Shown in pieces: positions 8,087 to 17,923 of a DNA stretch of 43,692 nucleotides. The translations under genes and the position numbers were made by a program. Below the pieces are notes generated by a model. It saw only the letters and a program-made list of their open reading frames with translations, was not told the origin of the DNA and did no database searches. Position 1 is the first letter of the stretch, and every line of letters begins with the position of its first letter. Source of the stretch: Methylobacterium sp. (GTDB lineage: Bacteria > Pseudomonadota > Alphaproteobacteria > Rhizobiales > Beijerinckiaceae); NCBI GenBank assembly GCA_013823325.1, contig PNLY01000043.1, forward strand, positions 1 through 43,692, written 5' to 3'.

Positions 8087-8557
8087 ATGAGCCTGCCTGC
8101 CCCCTTGGTCGAGACCCTCGGTTCCGTCGCGGCGATGATGAAGGAAACGCGGGATCCCTGGTGGATCATCGCCAGCGCCGCAGCAGCCCTGCATGGCGCC
8201 AAGCCCATCACCGTTGCCGATGTCGATGTCCTGCTCAGCGTCGCGGATGCTCATCGGATCCTGCCGGTTCTCGGCATCCAGCCTTGTCAGGGGCCGCCGA
8301 ACCAGCTGTTCCGGTCGAAGATACTGGCCAAATGGCCGGCCCCGCCCGTGCCGGTCGATCTCATGGCCGGCTTCGAGCATCGCGTCGGCGATACCTGGCA
8401 TCCGGTCCGGCCGTTGACGCGACAGCCGATCCGCATCGGCGCGGCAACCGTCTATGTCCCTGAGGGGGACGAGCTCCGGCGCATCATCGCAGGCTTCGGC
8501 CGGCCCAAGGACCTCGAACGCGCTCGCTTGCTGGCTGAGCTTACATCACCACCGTGA
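8087..8557 (+). CDS. Nucleotidyltransferase-like small protein
   Basis: This 156-residue protein resembles the nucleotidyltransferase fold found in AbiEii/MNT-type proteins. WWIIASAAAALHGAKPIT precedes VADVDVLLS, matching the usual helix-loop followed by an acidic D-x-D strand, and VPVDLMAGFEHRV could give the third acidic strand. The canonical G-S or G-G pair is replaced by A-S, so activity is uncertain. TATAAG at 8075-8080 lies so close to the ATG that the message may be leaderless, and no Shine-Dalgarno is seen. Its end overlaps the convergent helicase gene by 17 bases. No toxin or antitoxin partner is adjacent in the same direction, so a toxin-antitoxin role is not supported. Confidence 0.6.
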   Translation: MSLPAPLVETLGSVAAMMKETRDPWWIIASAAAALHGAKPITVADVDVLLSVADAHRILPVLGIQPCQGPPNQLFRSKILAKWPAPPVPVDLMAGFEHRVGDTWHPVRPLTRQPIRIGAATVYVPEGDELRRIIAGFGRPKDLERARLLAELTSPP

Positions 8558-9632
8558 TCGTCTCCGCCGCGCGGGTCAGCCCGGTATAGAGCCAGCGCGC
8601 CCTGTGCTCGCGGAAGGCGAAGGCCTCGTCGAACATGACGATGTTGTCCCATTGCGAGCCCTGAGCCTTATGCACGGTGAGCGCATAGCCGAAGGTGAAC
8701 TCGTCGGTGTGGCGGCGCAGTTCCCAGGGCACTTCGTCCTCAGTGCCATCGAAGAAGTTCGGCATGACCGAGACCTTGACCGGCTTGCCGCCGGTGTCGT
8801 CCTCCGGCGTCACCCGCATGGTGACGAGCCCCTTCTTCGAGGTCTTCAGCTCCTGCACGATCCAGGCGCCGCCATTGAGCAGGCCCTTGCTCTTGTCGTT
8901 GCGCAGGCAGACCAATTTCTCGCCGACCGCCGGGACATTGGCGACATGGCCCATGAGCTGGCGCATGCGGGCATTGTAGAGCCGGCGGGTCTTGTTGAGG
9001 CCGACCAGCACCTGATCGGCCGAGAGCACGATCTCGGGCGTGATCTCGGCGCGCCGGATGATCCGGCTGGCACCATAGTCGCCGATTTCGAGCCGCCCGC
9101 CCTCGCGCACGATCATCGACATGCGCACGATCGGGTTGTCGGCCGCCTGGCGGTGGACCTCGGTCAGCATCACGTCGGGCTCGGCCTCGGTGAAGAAGCC
9201 GCCGCCCTTGACCGGCGGCAGCTGGGCGGGGTCGCCCAGCACCAGCACCGGCGTGCCGAAGGAAAGCAGGTCGCGGCCGAGCTCCTCGTCGACCATCGAG
9301 CACTCGTCGATGATGATCAGCTTGGCCTTGGCGGCCGTACTCTCGCGGTTGAGCACGAAGGTCGGGCTCTCCTCGTCGACGCCGCGCGAGCGGTAGATCA
9401 GCGAATGGATGGTCTGCGCGCCCTCGCAGCCCTTGTTGCGCAGGACCAGCGCCGCCTTGCCGGTGAAGGCGGCGAAGACGACGGTGCCGTCGACGCCCTC
9501 GGCGATATGGCGGGCGAGCGTGGTCTTGCCCGTGCCGGCATAGCCGAACAGGCGGAAGAGCTGCGGCGAGCCGGCCTTCAGCCAGTCGGCGACGGCGGCG
9601 AGCGCCGCGTCCTGCTGCGGCGACCAGCTCAT
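8541..9632 (-). CDS. RecD2-like superfamily 1 ATP-dependent DNA helicase
   Basis: This 363-residue protein is a compact SF1 helicase of the RecD/TraA-like kind. Walker A is FGYAGTGKTT near residue 30, motif II is IIIDECSMVD, motif III is VLGDPAQLPPV, motif IV-like EVHRQ follows, and the UvrD-type C-terminal domain has FGYALTVHKAQGSQWD and RWLYTGLTRAAE. The RecD2 N-terminal helix-hairpin-helix region (about 300 residues) is missing, so it is a short form seen widely in bacteria and phages. A role in DNA repair or end processing is plausible but not shown. The start at 9632 is the first ATG before the conserved SPQQDAALAAV block; its ribosome site is weak. Confidence 0.87.
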   Translation of the reverse strand: MSWSPQQDAALAAVADWLKAGSPQLFRLFGYAGTGKTTLARHIAEGVDGTVVFAAFTGKAALVLRNKGCEGAQTIHSLIYRSRGVDEESPTFVLNRESTAAKAKLIIIDECSMVDEELGRDLLSFGTPVLVLGDPAQLPPVKGGGFFTEAEPDVMLTEVHRQAADNPIVRMSMIVREGGRLEIGDYGASRIIRRAEITPEIVLSADQVLVGLNKTRRLYNARMRQLMGHVANVPAVGEKLVCLRNDKSKGLLNGGAWIVQELKTSKKGLVTMRVTPEDDTGGKPVKVSVMPNFFDGTEDEVPWELRRHTDEFTFGYALTVHKAQGSQWDNIVMFDEAFAFREHRARWLYTGLTRAAETITVVM

Positions 9633-9699
9633 AGGGTGATGCGGATGCTGTTGGGCATGGCGCACAAGGCCGCGAGTCGGGCGGCCAAGGCAAGCGGGT

Positions 9700-11376
9700 T
9701 CAGGCGGCGCGCAGGCGCCGGGCGAACTCGTCGGCCTCCGCCTGCAGGGCCGAGATGCGCTCATCGAGCTGGCGCGCGCCGCTCGCGCCCTGTTCGGCAT
9801 GGGACGCGGTCTGGACACCGGCGCTGGCGATCGTCGTGACAGCGCTGGCCGCCTGTCCGGTGACCACCGAGATGCGCGCGATGGTCTCGCCGAGCCCCTG
9901 CAGCAGGCCGGTATGCGAGGCGACCATGGTCGAGATCTCGGTGCTCGCCTGCTCGACAGCACCCGCGCGGCTGGCGATGCCGGTGATCGCCTGCGCGGCC
10001 TGCGACAGCGCCGCATCCACGGTCGCGATGCGGGTCGAGATCTGGGCCGTCGCATCGGCGGTCTGCGTCGCCAGCGCCTTGACCTCGCTGGCGACGATGG
10101 CGAAGCCGCGGCCATGCGTGCCGGCGCGGGCCGCCTCGATCGTGGCGTTGAGCGCGAGCAGGTTGGTCTGGCGCGCGATCGCCTCGATCAGCTGGACGAC
10201 GTCGCGGATCTTGCCGGCGTTCTCGGTCAGCCGGCCGACGAGGCCGACCGTGCCGGCGGCGTCGCGGGTCGCGAGGCTAGCGGTCTCGGAGACACGCCGG
10301 ACCTCGCGATTGATCTGCTCGACCACCTCCTCCAGCCGCACAGCGGCGTCGGCGATGCGCTCGGCCTCGTCGCCGGCTCCGGCGACGGCCTCGGCGGCTG
10401 CGTTGCCGCTGTGCGAGATCTGGCCGGCTCGAAGGGCGGATGAGGCGAGCGCCGCACGCAGCCCCTCGCTCAACCGGCCGATATCGGCGAGCAGGCGGCC
10501 GATGCGGGCCTCGAACTCCTGCGCAATCCGGTGCAGTTCTTCCGTCCGCTCCTGCCGGAGCTGCTGCGCCAGATCGGCCTCGGCGTCGCGGGTGACCAAT
10601 GTGGCGCGGACCTCGCTCAGCGTGCGCACCGTGCGGGCGAGCTGTCCGATCTCGTCGCGGCGCTTAGCGTAAGGCACTTCGACGATCCGGTCGGAGGAGG
10701 TGACCATGGCGATGGTCTCCATCAGCACGCGCAGCGGCCGGGTCAGATAGGTCCGCAACAACAGCACCGCGAGCAGGCCGCCCGCCAGCGGCAACCCGGC
10801 AGCGATCAGGATCACGCGCAGCCGGACCCGCTTCGCCAGATCGCCGGCGCGGCTGGCGGCGAGGCCGGCCTGACGATCGAGATCGTCGCGCAAACGCGCC
10901 GTCGCCATGATGATCTGGCGGACATTCTCGCGCGCCTCGATGGCGGAAGCCTCGATCAGCGCCGCCTTGGGCGAGACGCGCCGGCCGATATCGACGATGT
11001 CGCGCTGGAAGGCGATGAAGGTTCTTATGCGCGGGTCGAGCGAGGCGTTGGCCTGTAACTGGCCGGCCGGCAGCGACGACATCAGATTGGCGCGCGCCGA
11101 ATCGACCAGCTCGATCGCCTCGTCGAGCTGGTCAAGCGCTGCCTCGACCGCACGCGGCTCGGTCGCATCGTCGAAGCGGCTGAGCAGCGACGCCTGCGCG
11201 ACCCGGCTCGACAGCAGCGCGGCCTTGTTGGCGAGCTGTTGCCCGGCGAAGGCCTCCCGGTCGATCTCATGGACGGAATCGAGGCCGCTGACAGCGCTGG
11301 CAAGGCCAAGCGCAGCGGCGATCCCGAAGATCGCGAACAGGACAGTGATCTTGGCAGTAAGCCCGAACGGCCGCAT
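9700..11376 (-). CDS. Methyl-accepting chemotaxis protein
   Basis: This 558-residue transmembrane chemoreceptor couples ligand sensing to the CheA/CheW array. A first membrane segment is at about residues 8-30, followed by a periplasmic helical bundle of about 150 residues and a second segment [25 protein letters not shown] region then leads into the long cytoplasmic coiled coil. The signalling tip [30 protein letters not shown] (around 400-430) is intact. The C-terminus, FARRLRAA, has no CheR-binding pentapeptide of the xWxxF type. The ATG at 11376 has GGTGAAG upstream; a TTG at 11403 is an alternative. No che genes are nearby, so this is an orphan receptor, and its ligand cannot be inferred. 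Confidence 0.95.
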   Translation of the reverse strand: MRPFGLTAKITVLFAIFGIAAALGLASAVSGLDSVHEIDREAFAGQQLANKAALLSSRVAQASLLSRFDDATEPRAVEAALDQLDEAIELVDSARANLMSSLPAGQLQANASLDPRIRTFIAFQRDIVDIGRRVSPKAALIEASAIEARENVRQIIMATARLRDDLDRQAGLAASRAGDLAKRVRLRVILIAAGLPLAGGLLAVLLLRTYLTRPLRVLMETIAMVTSSDRIVEVPYAKRRDEIGQLARTVRTLSEVRATLVTRDAEADLAQQLRQERTEELHRIAQEFEARIGRLLADIGRLSEGLRAALASSALRAGQISHSGNAAAEAVAGAGDEAERIADAAVRLEEVVEQINREVRRVSETASLATRDAAGTVGLVGRLTENAGKIRDVVQLIEAIARQTNLLALNATIEAARAGTHGRGFAIVASEVKALATQTADATAQISTRIATVDAALSQAAQAITGIASRAGAVEQASTEISTMVASHTGLLQGLGETIARISVVTGQAASAVTTIASAGVQTASHAEQGASGARQLDERISALQAEADEFARRLRAA

Positions 11377-11506
11377 CGTCTTCACCGCTTCGTCAGCGGG
11401 CAAAGCTTTCGCAAATGCGAGACAAACAGACCGTTAACGGAGCCAGCTAACTATCTAAAATAATTGAAATATTGAGCTTGACAGCACTTCGAGGATGCTC
11501 ATGCAT

Positions 11507-12091
11507 TCAGAATGCTAACCGCATCAGCGGGCGGCCAGGCTTCTGCCTGGCGACTTCAGCGAACCCGGCACGCTGGAAGACGCTCTCCGGCCCGACATAA
11601 AGCCCGTCGGCGCTGCGCCTCGCCTCATTGGCCATCGGCGCGGCCTCGACCAATCGGGCGCCGCTGGCCCGGGCGAAATCGAGCCCGCCAGCCAGCAGCG
11701 CCGTCGTGACGCCCTTGCCGCGAAAGCCCCTACGAACGAAGAAGCAAGAGGCCGCCCAGTTGCGCTCGTCCTCGGCAGGCGCATCCGGCAGCGGCGTCGA
11801 GGCCCGGCGCGGGTTGTTCCACTCGGGCACATGCGCCCGCGGCCCGATCTGCAGCCAGCCGACAGCATCCTCGCCGGCAAAAGCGAGCACTCCGGGCGGC
11901 AGCCCTGTTCTCACCCTGTCCTCAAAAAGTTGCCGCGCGCCCTCGCCCAGCAATGGCTTGCGCAACTTCGGCGGCATGCGGAAATGATTGCACCAGCAGC
12001 CATAGCAGGGTCCTTGCGGGCCGAAGAGATCCTCCAGCGCCGGCCAGTGCTCCGGCGTCAGCGGGACGACCTGAAAGTCTACCTTCGTCAT
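11507..12091 (-). CDS. GNAT family N-acetyltransferase
   Basis: This 194-residue protein has the acetyl-CoA-binding loop RRGFRGKGVTTALL at about residues 125-138, which is the GNAT R-x-x-G-x-G/A signature. An unusual cysteine-rich N-terminal segment, GPCYGCWCNHF, and WLQIGPRAHVPEW place it in a subgroup of GNAT proteins common in soil bacteria, for which the substrate is not known. The start at 12091 has GAGAGGGGCAGGG immediately upstream. It is divergent from the LysE exporter. A short palindrome (GCATTC-A-GAATGC) overlaps its stop codon. Confidence 0.87.
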   Translation of the reverse strand: MTKVDFQVVPLTPEHWPALEDLFGPQGPCYGCWCNHFRMPPKLRKPLLGEGARQLFEDRVRTGLPPGVLAFAGEDAVGWLQIGPRAHVPEWNNPRRASTPLPDAPAEDERNWAASCFFVRRGFRGKGVTTALLAGGLDFARASGARLVEAAPMANEARRSADGLYVGPESVFQRAGFAEVARQKPGRPLMRLAF

Positions 12092-12175
12092 CCCTGCCCC
12101 TCTCTCGACAGGCTGGCGCAAACAGGAGAGGAATGACGCGTCGCCTCCGAGGCGACCGCCGTCGGAGGCTATTCC

Positions 12176-12793
12176 ATGTCACTCGAACTCTTCGCCGCCT
12201 ATCTCGTCGCCTGCCTCGTCATCGTGATCGTGCCCGGCCCGACCGTGACGCTGATCATCGCCAACAGCCTGAGGCATGGTAGCCGCGCCGGGCTTCTCAA
12301 CATGGCAGGAACGCAGGCGGGCCTCGCGATCATGATCGCGATCGTCGGCGTCGGCCTGAGCTCGGTGATCGCGGCGATGGGCCATTGGTTCGACTGGGTC
12401 AGGCTCGCCGGCGCCGCCTATCTGATCTGGCTGGGCTGGAAGATGTATCGCAGTGCCGGCGATATCGGCGAGGGCGCGGCCGAGGCGCGCCCGCCGCGCG
12501 GCGGTTTCTTCCTGCAGGGGCTGCTGGTGGCGCTCAGCAACCCGAAGACGCTGGTCTTCTTCGGCGCCTTCTTCCCGCAATTCCTCGATCCGACACGCGA
12601 CTACACCACCCAGATCGCGATCATGGGTGCGATCGCGATGCTGTTCGCCGCGGTCAGCGATAGCGCCTATGCGATCCTCTCCGGCCGGGCCGGCCGCTTC
12701 CTGTCGCAGCGGCGCGTCCGGCTGATGTCGAAGCTCAGCGGCGGCTTCCTGATCGGCGGCGGGCTCTGGCTCGCCTCGACCCGCGGCAACTGA
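12176..12793 (+). CDS. LysE/RhtB family amino-acid exporter
   Basis: This inner-membrane exporter of 205 residues has about six hydrophobic segments. The N-terminal VPGPTVTLIIANSLRHGSRAGL is the LysE/RhtB signature, followed by AGAAYLIWLGWKMYR and ALSNPKTLVFFGAFFPQF. The family exports amino acids such as lysine, homoserine, threonine or leucine; the specific substrate cannot be assigned. A GGAGG seven bases before the ATG fixes the start. It is divergent from the GNAT gene and converges on an SDR gene, 17 bases from stop to stop. Confidence 0.93.
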   Translation: MSLELFAAYLVACLVIVIVPGPTVTLIIANSLRHGSRAGLLNMAGTQAGLAIMIAIVGVGLSSVIAAMGHWFDWVRLAGAAYLIWLGWKMYRSAGDIGEGAAEARPPRGGFFLQGLLVALSNPKTLVFFGAFFPQFLDPTRDYTTQIAIMGAIAMLFAAVSDSAYAILSGRAGRFLSQRRVRLMSKLSGGFLIGGGLWLASTRGN

Positions 12794-12810
12794 GCGTCAA
12801 GGCGAGGCGG

Positions 12811-13506
12811 TCACCACGGGATCTCCGCGCCCTTCCAGTTGCGGAAGCTGTTGGTGTCGCGCATGCCGGAAGCGTCGATCGTCGCGATCAGCCCGGCCGC
12901 GCTCTCGGACGGCGGGATATCGGCCCCGCCGCCGCCCATATCGGTGCGGACCCAGCCGGGATGGAAGAGCAGCACCGCGACCTCGCTGTCGCGCACCGCA
13001 TTGCCGAAACCGACCATCACCATGTTCACCGCCGCCTTCGAGGAGCGATAGGCGATGGCGCCGGAGGGATTGCTGCCGATCGAGCCCATGCGACTCGAGA
13101 TCGTCACGATCTTGCGGCCGGAGCCCGCCTCGACATTGGGCAGGAAGGCCTGCGCCACCCGCAAGGGGGCGTAGACGTTGACCTCGAAGACTTCGCGCCA
13201 GGCCTTGAAGTCCATGTCGAGCGCCGACTGCCGGTCGCGCGGGCCGTAGACGCCGGCATTGTTGACGAGCACGTCGATCGGCCGGCCATCGAGGGCCTGC
13301 TTGGCCGCGGCGACACTGCTGTCGGAGGTGACGTCGAGTTCGAGCGGGGTCAGAGTCCCCGCTTGCCCGCCGGCGACCTCCCCCAGGGCCCCACCCCAGG
13401 GGTCGCGCGCCGCGGCGACGACATGGTCGCCTCGCCGTAGCAATTCCATCGTCAACGCCAGGCCGATGCCGCGATTGGCACCGGTGATCATCCAGGTCTG
13501 GGGCAT
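12811..13506 (-). CDS. Short-chain dehydrogenase/reductase downstream of the hydantoinase gene
   Basis: This is an SDR of 231 residues with TGANRGIG at about 8-15, NNAGVYGPRD near 85, a serine in ITISSRMGSIG and YRSSK as the tyrosine/lysine pair. It resembles the C-factor/sniffer-like subgroup of NAD(P)-dependent reductases. A GGAGAAAG lies before the ATG. It begins 34 bases after the large hydantoinase/5-oxoprolinase gene on the same strand and is likely co-transcribed with it, but a role in that pathway is only inferred. A substrate is not assignable. Confidence 0.88.
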   Translation of the reverse strand: MPQTWMITGANRGIGLALTMELLRRGDHVVAAARDPWGGALGEVAGGQAGTLTPLELDVTSDSSVAAAKQALDGRPIDVLVNNAGVYGPRDRQSALDMDFKAWREVFEVNVYAPLRVAQAFLPNVEAGSGRKIVTISSRMGSIGSNPSGAIAYRSSKAAVNMVMVGFGNAVRDSEVAVLLFHPGWVRTDMGGGGADIPPSESAAGLIATIDASGMRDTNSFRNWKGAEIPW

Positions 13507-13540
13507 GGTCTTTCTCCGTCTCGAAGACCAGAGCTAAGCC

Positions 13541-16500
13541 TCAGCCCTTGCGCTTTCCATAGCCCCCCGCCGTCGGCGTAATCACGGTGACCGCTTCGCC
13601 GGCCTGGAGCAGCGTCTGGTCAGATGGCTTCAGTTCCTCGATCTCCCCGGACAGCCGCCGGACCAGCGTCCTGCCGAGCTCACCGGGCTCGCCGCCCTTC
13701 ATGCCGAAGGGGCGGACCTTGCGGTGCGAGGCGAGGATGGCGCAGTCCATCGTCTTGAGGAAGCGGATGGTGCGGCTGGTGCCGTCGCCGGCGTTCCACT
13801 CGCCCTTGCCGCCCGAGCCGGCGCGGATGTGGAAATCCTCCAGCACGACCGGGAAGCGCGTCTCCAGGATCTCCGGATCGGTCAGGCGCGAATTGGTCAT
13901 GTGGACGTGGACGCCCGAGGTGCCGTTGAAGCCCGGCCCGGCCGGCGAGCCCGAGCAGATCGTCTCGTAATACTGGTACTGGTCGTTGCCGAAGGTCAGG
14001 TTGTTCATCGTGCCCTGCGAGGACGACATCGCCTCCAGCGCGCCGAACAGCGTGTTGGTCACAGCCTGGCTGACCTCGACATTCCCTGCGACGACGGCGG
14101 CCGGATAGCGCGGCGCCAGCATCGAGCCCTCAGGCACGATCACCTTGATCGGCCGCAGGCAGCCGGCATTCATCGGGATCGCATCGTCGACCATCACGCG
14201 GAAGACATAGAGCACGGCGGCGCGGGTGACCGGCGCCGGCGCATTGAAATTGTCCGGCCGCTGCGGCGAGGTGCCGGTGAAGTCGACGGTGGCCTCGCGC
14301 TTCTCGCGATCGATGGTGATCTTCACCTTGATCGCGCAGCCCTGGTCCATCGGATAGGTGAACTCGGAGTCGTGCAGGCGGGTGAGCAGGCGCGCGACGC
14401 TCTCGGCGGCGTTGTCCTGGACATGGCCCATATAGGCCTGGACGACGTCGAGGCCGAAGGAGCGGATCATCTTGCGCAGCTCGGCAACGCCCTTCTCATT
14501 GGCGGCGATCTGCGCCTTCAGGTCGTTGACGTTCTGGACGACGTTGCGGACGGGATAGCGCGCGCCGGTCAGGAGCTTGACCAGTTCCTCCTCGCAGAAG
14601 CGTCCCTGATCGACGATTTTGAAGTTGTCGATATAGACGCCCTCTTCCTCGATATTGGTCGCGAGCGGCGACATCGAGCCCGGCGCAGTGCCGCCGACAT
14701 CGGCATGGTGGCCGCGGCTCGCCACCCAGAACAGGATGTTCTTGTCCTCATTGTCGAAGACCGGGGTGCAGACCGTGATGTCGGGCAGGTGCGTGCCGCC
14801 ATTATAGGGCGCGTTGAGGCAATAGACGTCGCCCGGGCGGATCACCGGATTGTTCGAGATCACCGTCTCGACCGAACGATCCATCGAGCCGAGATGCACC
14901 GGCATATGCGGGGCGTTGGCGACGAGCGCGCCGGTCTGGTCGAAGACGGCGCAGGAGAAGTCGAGCCGCTCCTTGATGTTCACGGAATAGGCGGTGTTCT
15001 GCAGCGTCACGCCCATCTGCTCGGCGATCGACATGAACAGGTTGTTGAAGATCTCGAGCATGACCGGATCGGCCTTGGTGCCGATCGCCGCCTGCTGCAC
15101 CAGCGCCTTGCTGCGGGTCAGGACGAGATGGTCCTTGGCGGTCAGCTTCGCGGTCCAGCCGTCCTCGACCACGACGGTCTGGTTCGGCTCGATCACGATC
15201 GCCGGGCCGGCGATGGCCTGCCCCCGCCCCATCGCCTCGCGCCGGACGATCGCGGCCTCGTGCCACTGGCCCTTGGAGAAGAAGCGGGTGCGCTCGGCAA
15301 CCTCGGGCTCGCCGGCGTTCTCGGCGGCAGCTTCCTCCTCGAAGCGCGCGCCGCCACCGACGGCCTCGACCTCGACCGCCTCGACCACCAGCGCCTTGGT
15401 CTCGTCCATGAAGCCGAAGCGAGCCTTGTGCGCCGCCTGGAAGGCCTCCTGCATCTCGGCGCGGCTGCCGAAGGGCGTTGCGATCGCGGTGTCGGTGCCG
15501 GCATAGCGGATATGGGCGCGGACATGGATGGCGATATCGCCATCGGCCACGCCCTGCCCTGCCACTTCGCCCTTCGCCTCGGCGCCGAGCCTGTCGGCCA
15601 GCGCGCCGATCGCGGCCTTGGCCTCGGCATCCAGGGGCACGTCGAGCGCCGCGGTGCGGGTGGCGCGGATCTCGGCCAGGCCCATGCCATAGGCCGAGAG
15701 CAGGCCGGAGAACGGGTGCAGCAGCACCGTCTTGATGCCGAGCGCGTCGGCGACGAGGCAGGCATGCTGGCCGCCGGCGCCGCCGAAGGAGTTCAGCGCA
15801 TAGCGGGTGATGTCGTAGCCGCGCTGGACCGAGATCTTCTTGATCGCCTCGGCCATGTTGGCGACGGCGATCTGGACGAAGCCGTCGGCAACCTCCTCGG
15901 GCGAGTGGCCATCACCGACCTCGGCCGCCAGCGCAGCGAATTTCTCGCGCACCGTCGCGACATCGAGCGGCTGGTCCTGGCCGGGGCCGAAGATCGCCGG
16001 GAAATAGGACGGGATCAGCTTGCCGACCATGACGTTGGCGTCGGTCACGGCGAGCGGGCCGCCGCGGCGATAGGCGGCGGGGCCGGGATTGGCGCCGGCG
16101 GAATCGGGGCCGACGCGGAAGCGCGAGCCATCGAAATGCAGGATCGAGCCGCCACCGGCCGCGACCGTGTGGATCAGCATCATGGGCGCGCGCATGCGCA
16201 CGCCGGCGACCTCGGTCTCGAAGGCGCGCTCATACTCTCCGTCGAAATGAGCGACGTCGGTCGAGGTACCGCCCATGTCGAAGCCGATGACCTTGTCGAA
16301 GCCGGCCGAGCGGCCGGTTTCGGCGAGGCCGACGACGCCGCCGGCCGGGCCGGAGAGGATCGCATCCTTGCCCTGGAACAATTCAGCAGCGGTGAGGCCG
16401 CCCGAGGACATCATGAACATCAGCCGCGCGCCGGTGCGGGCGATGTCGAGCTCCTCCGAGACCTGCGCGACATAGCGGGCGAGGATCGGCGAGAGATAGG

Positions 16501-17137
16501 CGTCGACCACGGCGGTGTCGCCGCGCCCGACCAGCTTGATCAGCGGCGAGACCTCATGGCTGACCGAGACCTGCGGGAAGCCGATCTCACGGGCGATCCT
16601 GGCGGCGAGCTCCTCATGGGCCGGGTAGCGGTAGCCGTGCATGAAGGCGATGGCGACAGCGCGGAAACCGGCATCGAACTCAGCCTGCAAGGCGGCGCGG
16701 ATCGCAGCCTCGTCGGCGACCTTCTCGACCGAACCGTCGGCAAGCACGCGCTCCTCGATCTCGACCACGGCGTCGTAAAGCTGCTCGGGCTTGATGATCT
16801 CCTTGGCGAAGATGTCGGGCCGGGCCTGGTAGCCGATGCGCAGCGCGTCGCGGAAGCCCTTGGTGGTGACGAGCAGGGTGCGGTCGCCCTTGCGCTCGAG
16901 CAGCGCATTGGTCGCGACCGTGGTGCCCATCCGGACCTCGCCGACCGTCGCGGCCGGGATCGGCTCGCCGCGCTTCAGGCCGAGATGGTCGCGGATGCCC
17001 TGGACGGCGGCGTCGCGATAGGCGCCGGGATTCTCGGAAAGCAGCTTGCGGGCATGAAGCTTGCCTGCAGGATCGCGGCCGATCACGTCGGTGAAGGTGC
17101 CGCCACGGTCGATCCAGAAGTCCCAACGGCCGCTCAT
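13541..17137 (-). CDS. Fused hydantoinase/5-oxoprolinase (HyuA-HyuB type)
   Basis: This 1198-residue protein is an ATP-dependent amidohydrolase of the hydantoinase/oxoprolinase superfamily. Residues 1 to about 685 form the HyuA part, with the opening DRGGTFTDV (10-18), the ATPase-type block [19 protein letters not shown] and a C-terminal beta domain. From about 686 ([20 protein letters not shown]) the HyuB part follows, with [21 protein letters not shown] and the end [12 protein letters not shown]. HyuA and HyuB are separate in many bacteria; this single-chain form matches 5-oxoprolinase, which opens 5-oxo-L-proline to glutamate, but other cyclic amides are possible. Start ATG codons at 17137 and 17140 both follow GGGGGA. 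The divergent TRAP transporter and shared inverted repeat suggest uptake and breakdown of one substrate. Confidence 0.93.
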   Translation of the reverse strand: MSGRWDFWIDRGGTFTDVIGRDPAGKLHARKLLSENPGAYRDAAVQGIRDHLGLKRGEPIPAATVGEVRMGTTVATNALLERKGDRTLLVTTKGFRDALRIGYQARPDIFAKEIIKPEQLYDAVVEIEERVLADGSVEKVADEAAIRAALQAEFDAGFRAVAIAFMHGYRYPAHEELAARIAREIGFPQVSVSHEVSPLIKLVGRGDTAVVDAYLSPILARYVAQVSEELDIARTGARLMFMMSSGGLTAAELFQGKDAILSGPAGGVVGLAETGRSAGFDKVIGFDMGGTSTDVAHFDGEYERAFETEVAGVRMRAPMMLIHTVAAGGGSILHFDGSRFRVGPDSAGANPGPAAYRRGGPLAVTDANVMVGKLIPSYFPAIFGPGQDQPLDVATVREKFAALAAEVGDGHSPEEVADGFVQIAVANMAEAIKKISVQRGYDITRYALNSFGGAGGQHACLVADALGIKTVLLHPFSGLLSAYGMGLAEIRATRTAALDVPLDAEAKAAIGALADRLGAEAKGEVAGQGVADGDIAIHVRAHIRYAGTDTAIATPFGSRAEMQEAFQAAHKARFGFMDETKALVVEAVEVEAVGGGARFEEEAAAENAGEPEVAERTRFFSKGQWHEAAIVRREAMGRGQAIAGPAIVIEPNQTVVVEDGWTAKLTAKDHLVLTRSKALVQQAAIGTKADPVMLEIFNNLFMSIAEQMGVTLQNTAYSVNIKERLDFSCAVFDQTGALVANAPHMPVHLGSMDRSVETVISNNPVIRPGDVYCLNAPYNGGTHLPDITVCTPVFDNEDKNILFWVASRGHHADVGGTAPGSMSPLATNIEEEGVYIDNFKIVDQGRFCEEELVKLLTGARYPVRNVVQNVNDLKAQIAANEKGVAELRKMIRSFGLDVVQAYMGHVQDNAAESVARLLTRLHDSEFTYPMDQGCAIKVKITIDREKREATVDFTGTSPQRPDNFNAPAPVTRAAVLYVFRVMVDDAIPMNAGCLRPIKVIVPEGSMLAPRYPAAVVAGNVEVSQAVTNTLFGALEAMSSSQGTMNNLTFGNDQYQYYETICSGSPAGPGFNGTSGVHVHMTNSRLTDPEILETRFPVVLEDFHIRAGSGGKGEWNAGDGTSRTIRFLKTMDCAILASHRKVRPFGMKGGEPGELGRTLVRRLSGEIEELKPSDQTLLQAGEAVTVITPTAGGYGKRKG

Positions 17138-17175
17138 CATCTGATCCCCCGTTATTTGGCCATAGTGGCTCTTTG

Positions 17176-17206
17176 ACGTTTCATCGATAAATCGTCGATG
17201 AAACGT
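17176..17206. promoter_or_regulatory. Perfect 12-bp inverted repeat, probable operator between divergent operons
   Basis: ACGTTTCATCGA (17176-17187) and TCGATGAAACGT (17195-17206) are exact inverted arms around a seven-base spacer. The site lies midway between the hydantoinase start and the TRAP operon and directly abuts the TTGACA -35 box at 17206. Binding there would block transcription rightwards and probably leftwards. The MarR-type protein encoded at 20467 is the obvious candidate regulator. Confidence 0.75.
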
Positions 17207-17233
17207 TGACAAGCTCATTTCGCCGATTAGGAT
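17206..17233 (+). promoter_or_regulatory. Sigma-70-type promoter of the TRAP operon
   Basis: TTGACA (17206-17211) is a perfect -35 box. TAGGAT (17228-17233) after a 16-base spacer is a four-of-six match to the -10 consensus. The predicted start lies near 17240, about 50 bases before the leader ORF. The -35 box touches the inverted repeat, which fits repression. Confidence 0.6.
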
Positions 17234-17288
17234 CGGCTTCACGATCGGGACATGGCAGAGGGGCCGGACCGATCCAGGGGAGGCTTTC

Positions 17289-17375
17289 ATGACGGGACCA
17301 GTCCTGGCAACCGCCGCGTTGCGCATGACCGAGCAGCCGGGCGCGACGACGCATGGCCATGAGGCGCGCGCATGA
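17289..17375 (+). CDS. 28-residue leader ORF coupled to the TRAP small permease
   Basis: The ORF starts at an ATG that has the best ribosome site of the operon (GGGGAGG, five bases upstream) and encodes 28 residues ([18 protein letters not shown] and so on). It ends in a TGA that overlaps the ATG of the next gene (ATGA at 17372-17375). The peptide has no signal or membrane segment and no recognised family. Its position suggests a translated leader that delivers ribosomes to the weaker dctQ start, rather than a working protein. Whether the peptide itself senses anything is unknown; it contains no run of one amino acid of the kind seen in attenuator peptides. Confidence 0.5.
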   Translation: MTGPVLATAALRMTEQPGATTHGHEARA

Positions 17376-17920
17376 TCCGCCGCTTCCTCGACACGCTCTA
17401 TCTCTTCGCCGGCTACGCCGCCGGCCTCTTCCTGATCGCGATCCTCGTCCTGATGATGGGGCTGTCGATCGGCCGCGAAGTCGGCTTCAACATTCCTGCC
17501 GGCGACGATTTCGCCTCCTGGTGCATGGCGGCCATGGCTTTCCTCGGCCTCGCCCACACCTTCAAATCCGGCGAGATGATCCGGGTCGGCCTCCTGATCG
17601 ACCGCTTCCAGGGCCGCAAGCGCTGGCTGTTCGAGGTGTTCTCGCTGGTGCTGGGCCTCGGCTTTGCCGGTTTCTTCGCCTGGCACGCCGTGGTGATGAC
17701 CTGGCAGTCCTACGAGTTCAACGACATTGCCGGCGGTGTCGTCGCCATGCCGATGTGGATCCCGCAGCTCGGCTATTCCGGCGGCCTCGTCATCCTGTTC
17801 ATCGCCATGCTCGACGAGTTCGTCCATGTCGTGCTGCGTGGCCAGCCGCCGCGCTATGAGAAGCCGCCGCCGCAATCCGACGAGGAGATCGTCGAGCGCG
17901 CCATGGCGAGCGGAGTCTGA
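17372..17920 (+). CDS. TRAP transporter small permease (DctQ type)
   Basis: This 182-residue inner-membrane protein is the four-helix small subunit of a tripartite ATP-independent periplasmic transporter. Hydrophobic segments lie near residues 10-32, 50-66 ([18 protein letters not shown]), 88-110 and 128-152. [27 protein letters not shown] is represented in the second segment and matches the DctQ signature of the family. The charged tail [17 protein letters not shown] is cytosolic. It is translationally coupled upstream to a short leader ORF and precedes dctM by three bases. With DctM and DctP it should import an organic acid driven by a sodium gradient; the divergent oxoprolinase suggests 5-oxoproline or a related cyclic amide, by inference only. 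Confidence 0.92.
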   Translation: MIRRFLDTLYLFAGYAAGLFLIAILVLMMGLSIGREVGFNIPAGDDFASWCMAAMAFLGLAHTFKSGEMIRVGLLIDRFQGRKRWLFEVFSLVLGLGFAGFFAWHAVVMTWQSYEFNDIAGGVVAMPMWIPQLGYSGGLVILFIAMLDEFVHVVLRGQPPRYEKPPPQSDEEIVERAMASGV

Positions 17921-17923
17921 GCG

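Noticed and set aside
8087..9632. Toxin-antitoxin reading of the nucleotidyltransferase-like gene and the helicase gene
   Set aside because: The genes converge and overlap at their 3' ends; they are not an operon and the helicase is a normal repair-type enzyme.
11476..11510. A TTGACA-like promoter on the plus strand after the chemoreceptor start
   Set aside because: It would read only into the 3' end of a convergent gene and its -10 match is poor.
13724..17176. A 1150-codon open frame on the plus strand opposite the hydantoinase gene
   Set aside because: It is the mirror of a real, GC-rich gene; the protein is arginine/glycine/aspartate-rich with no domain, while the minus strand encodes a clear HyuA-HyuB protein.
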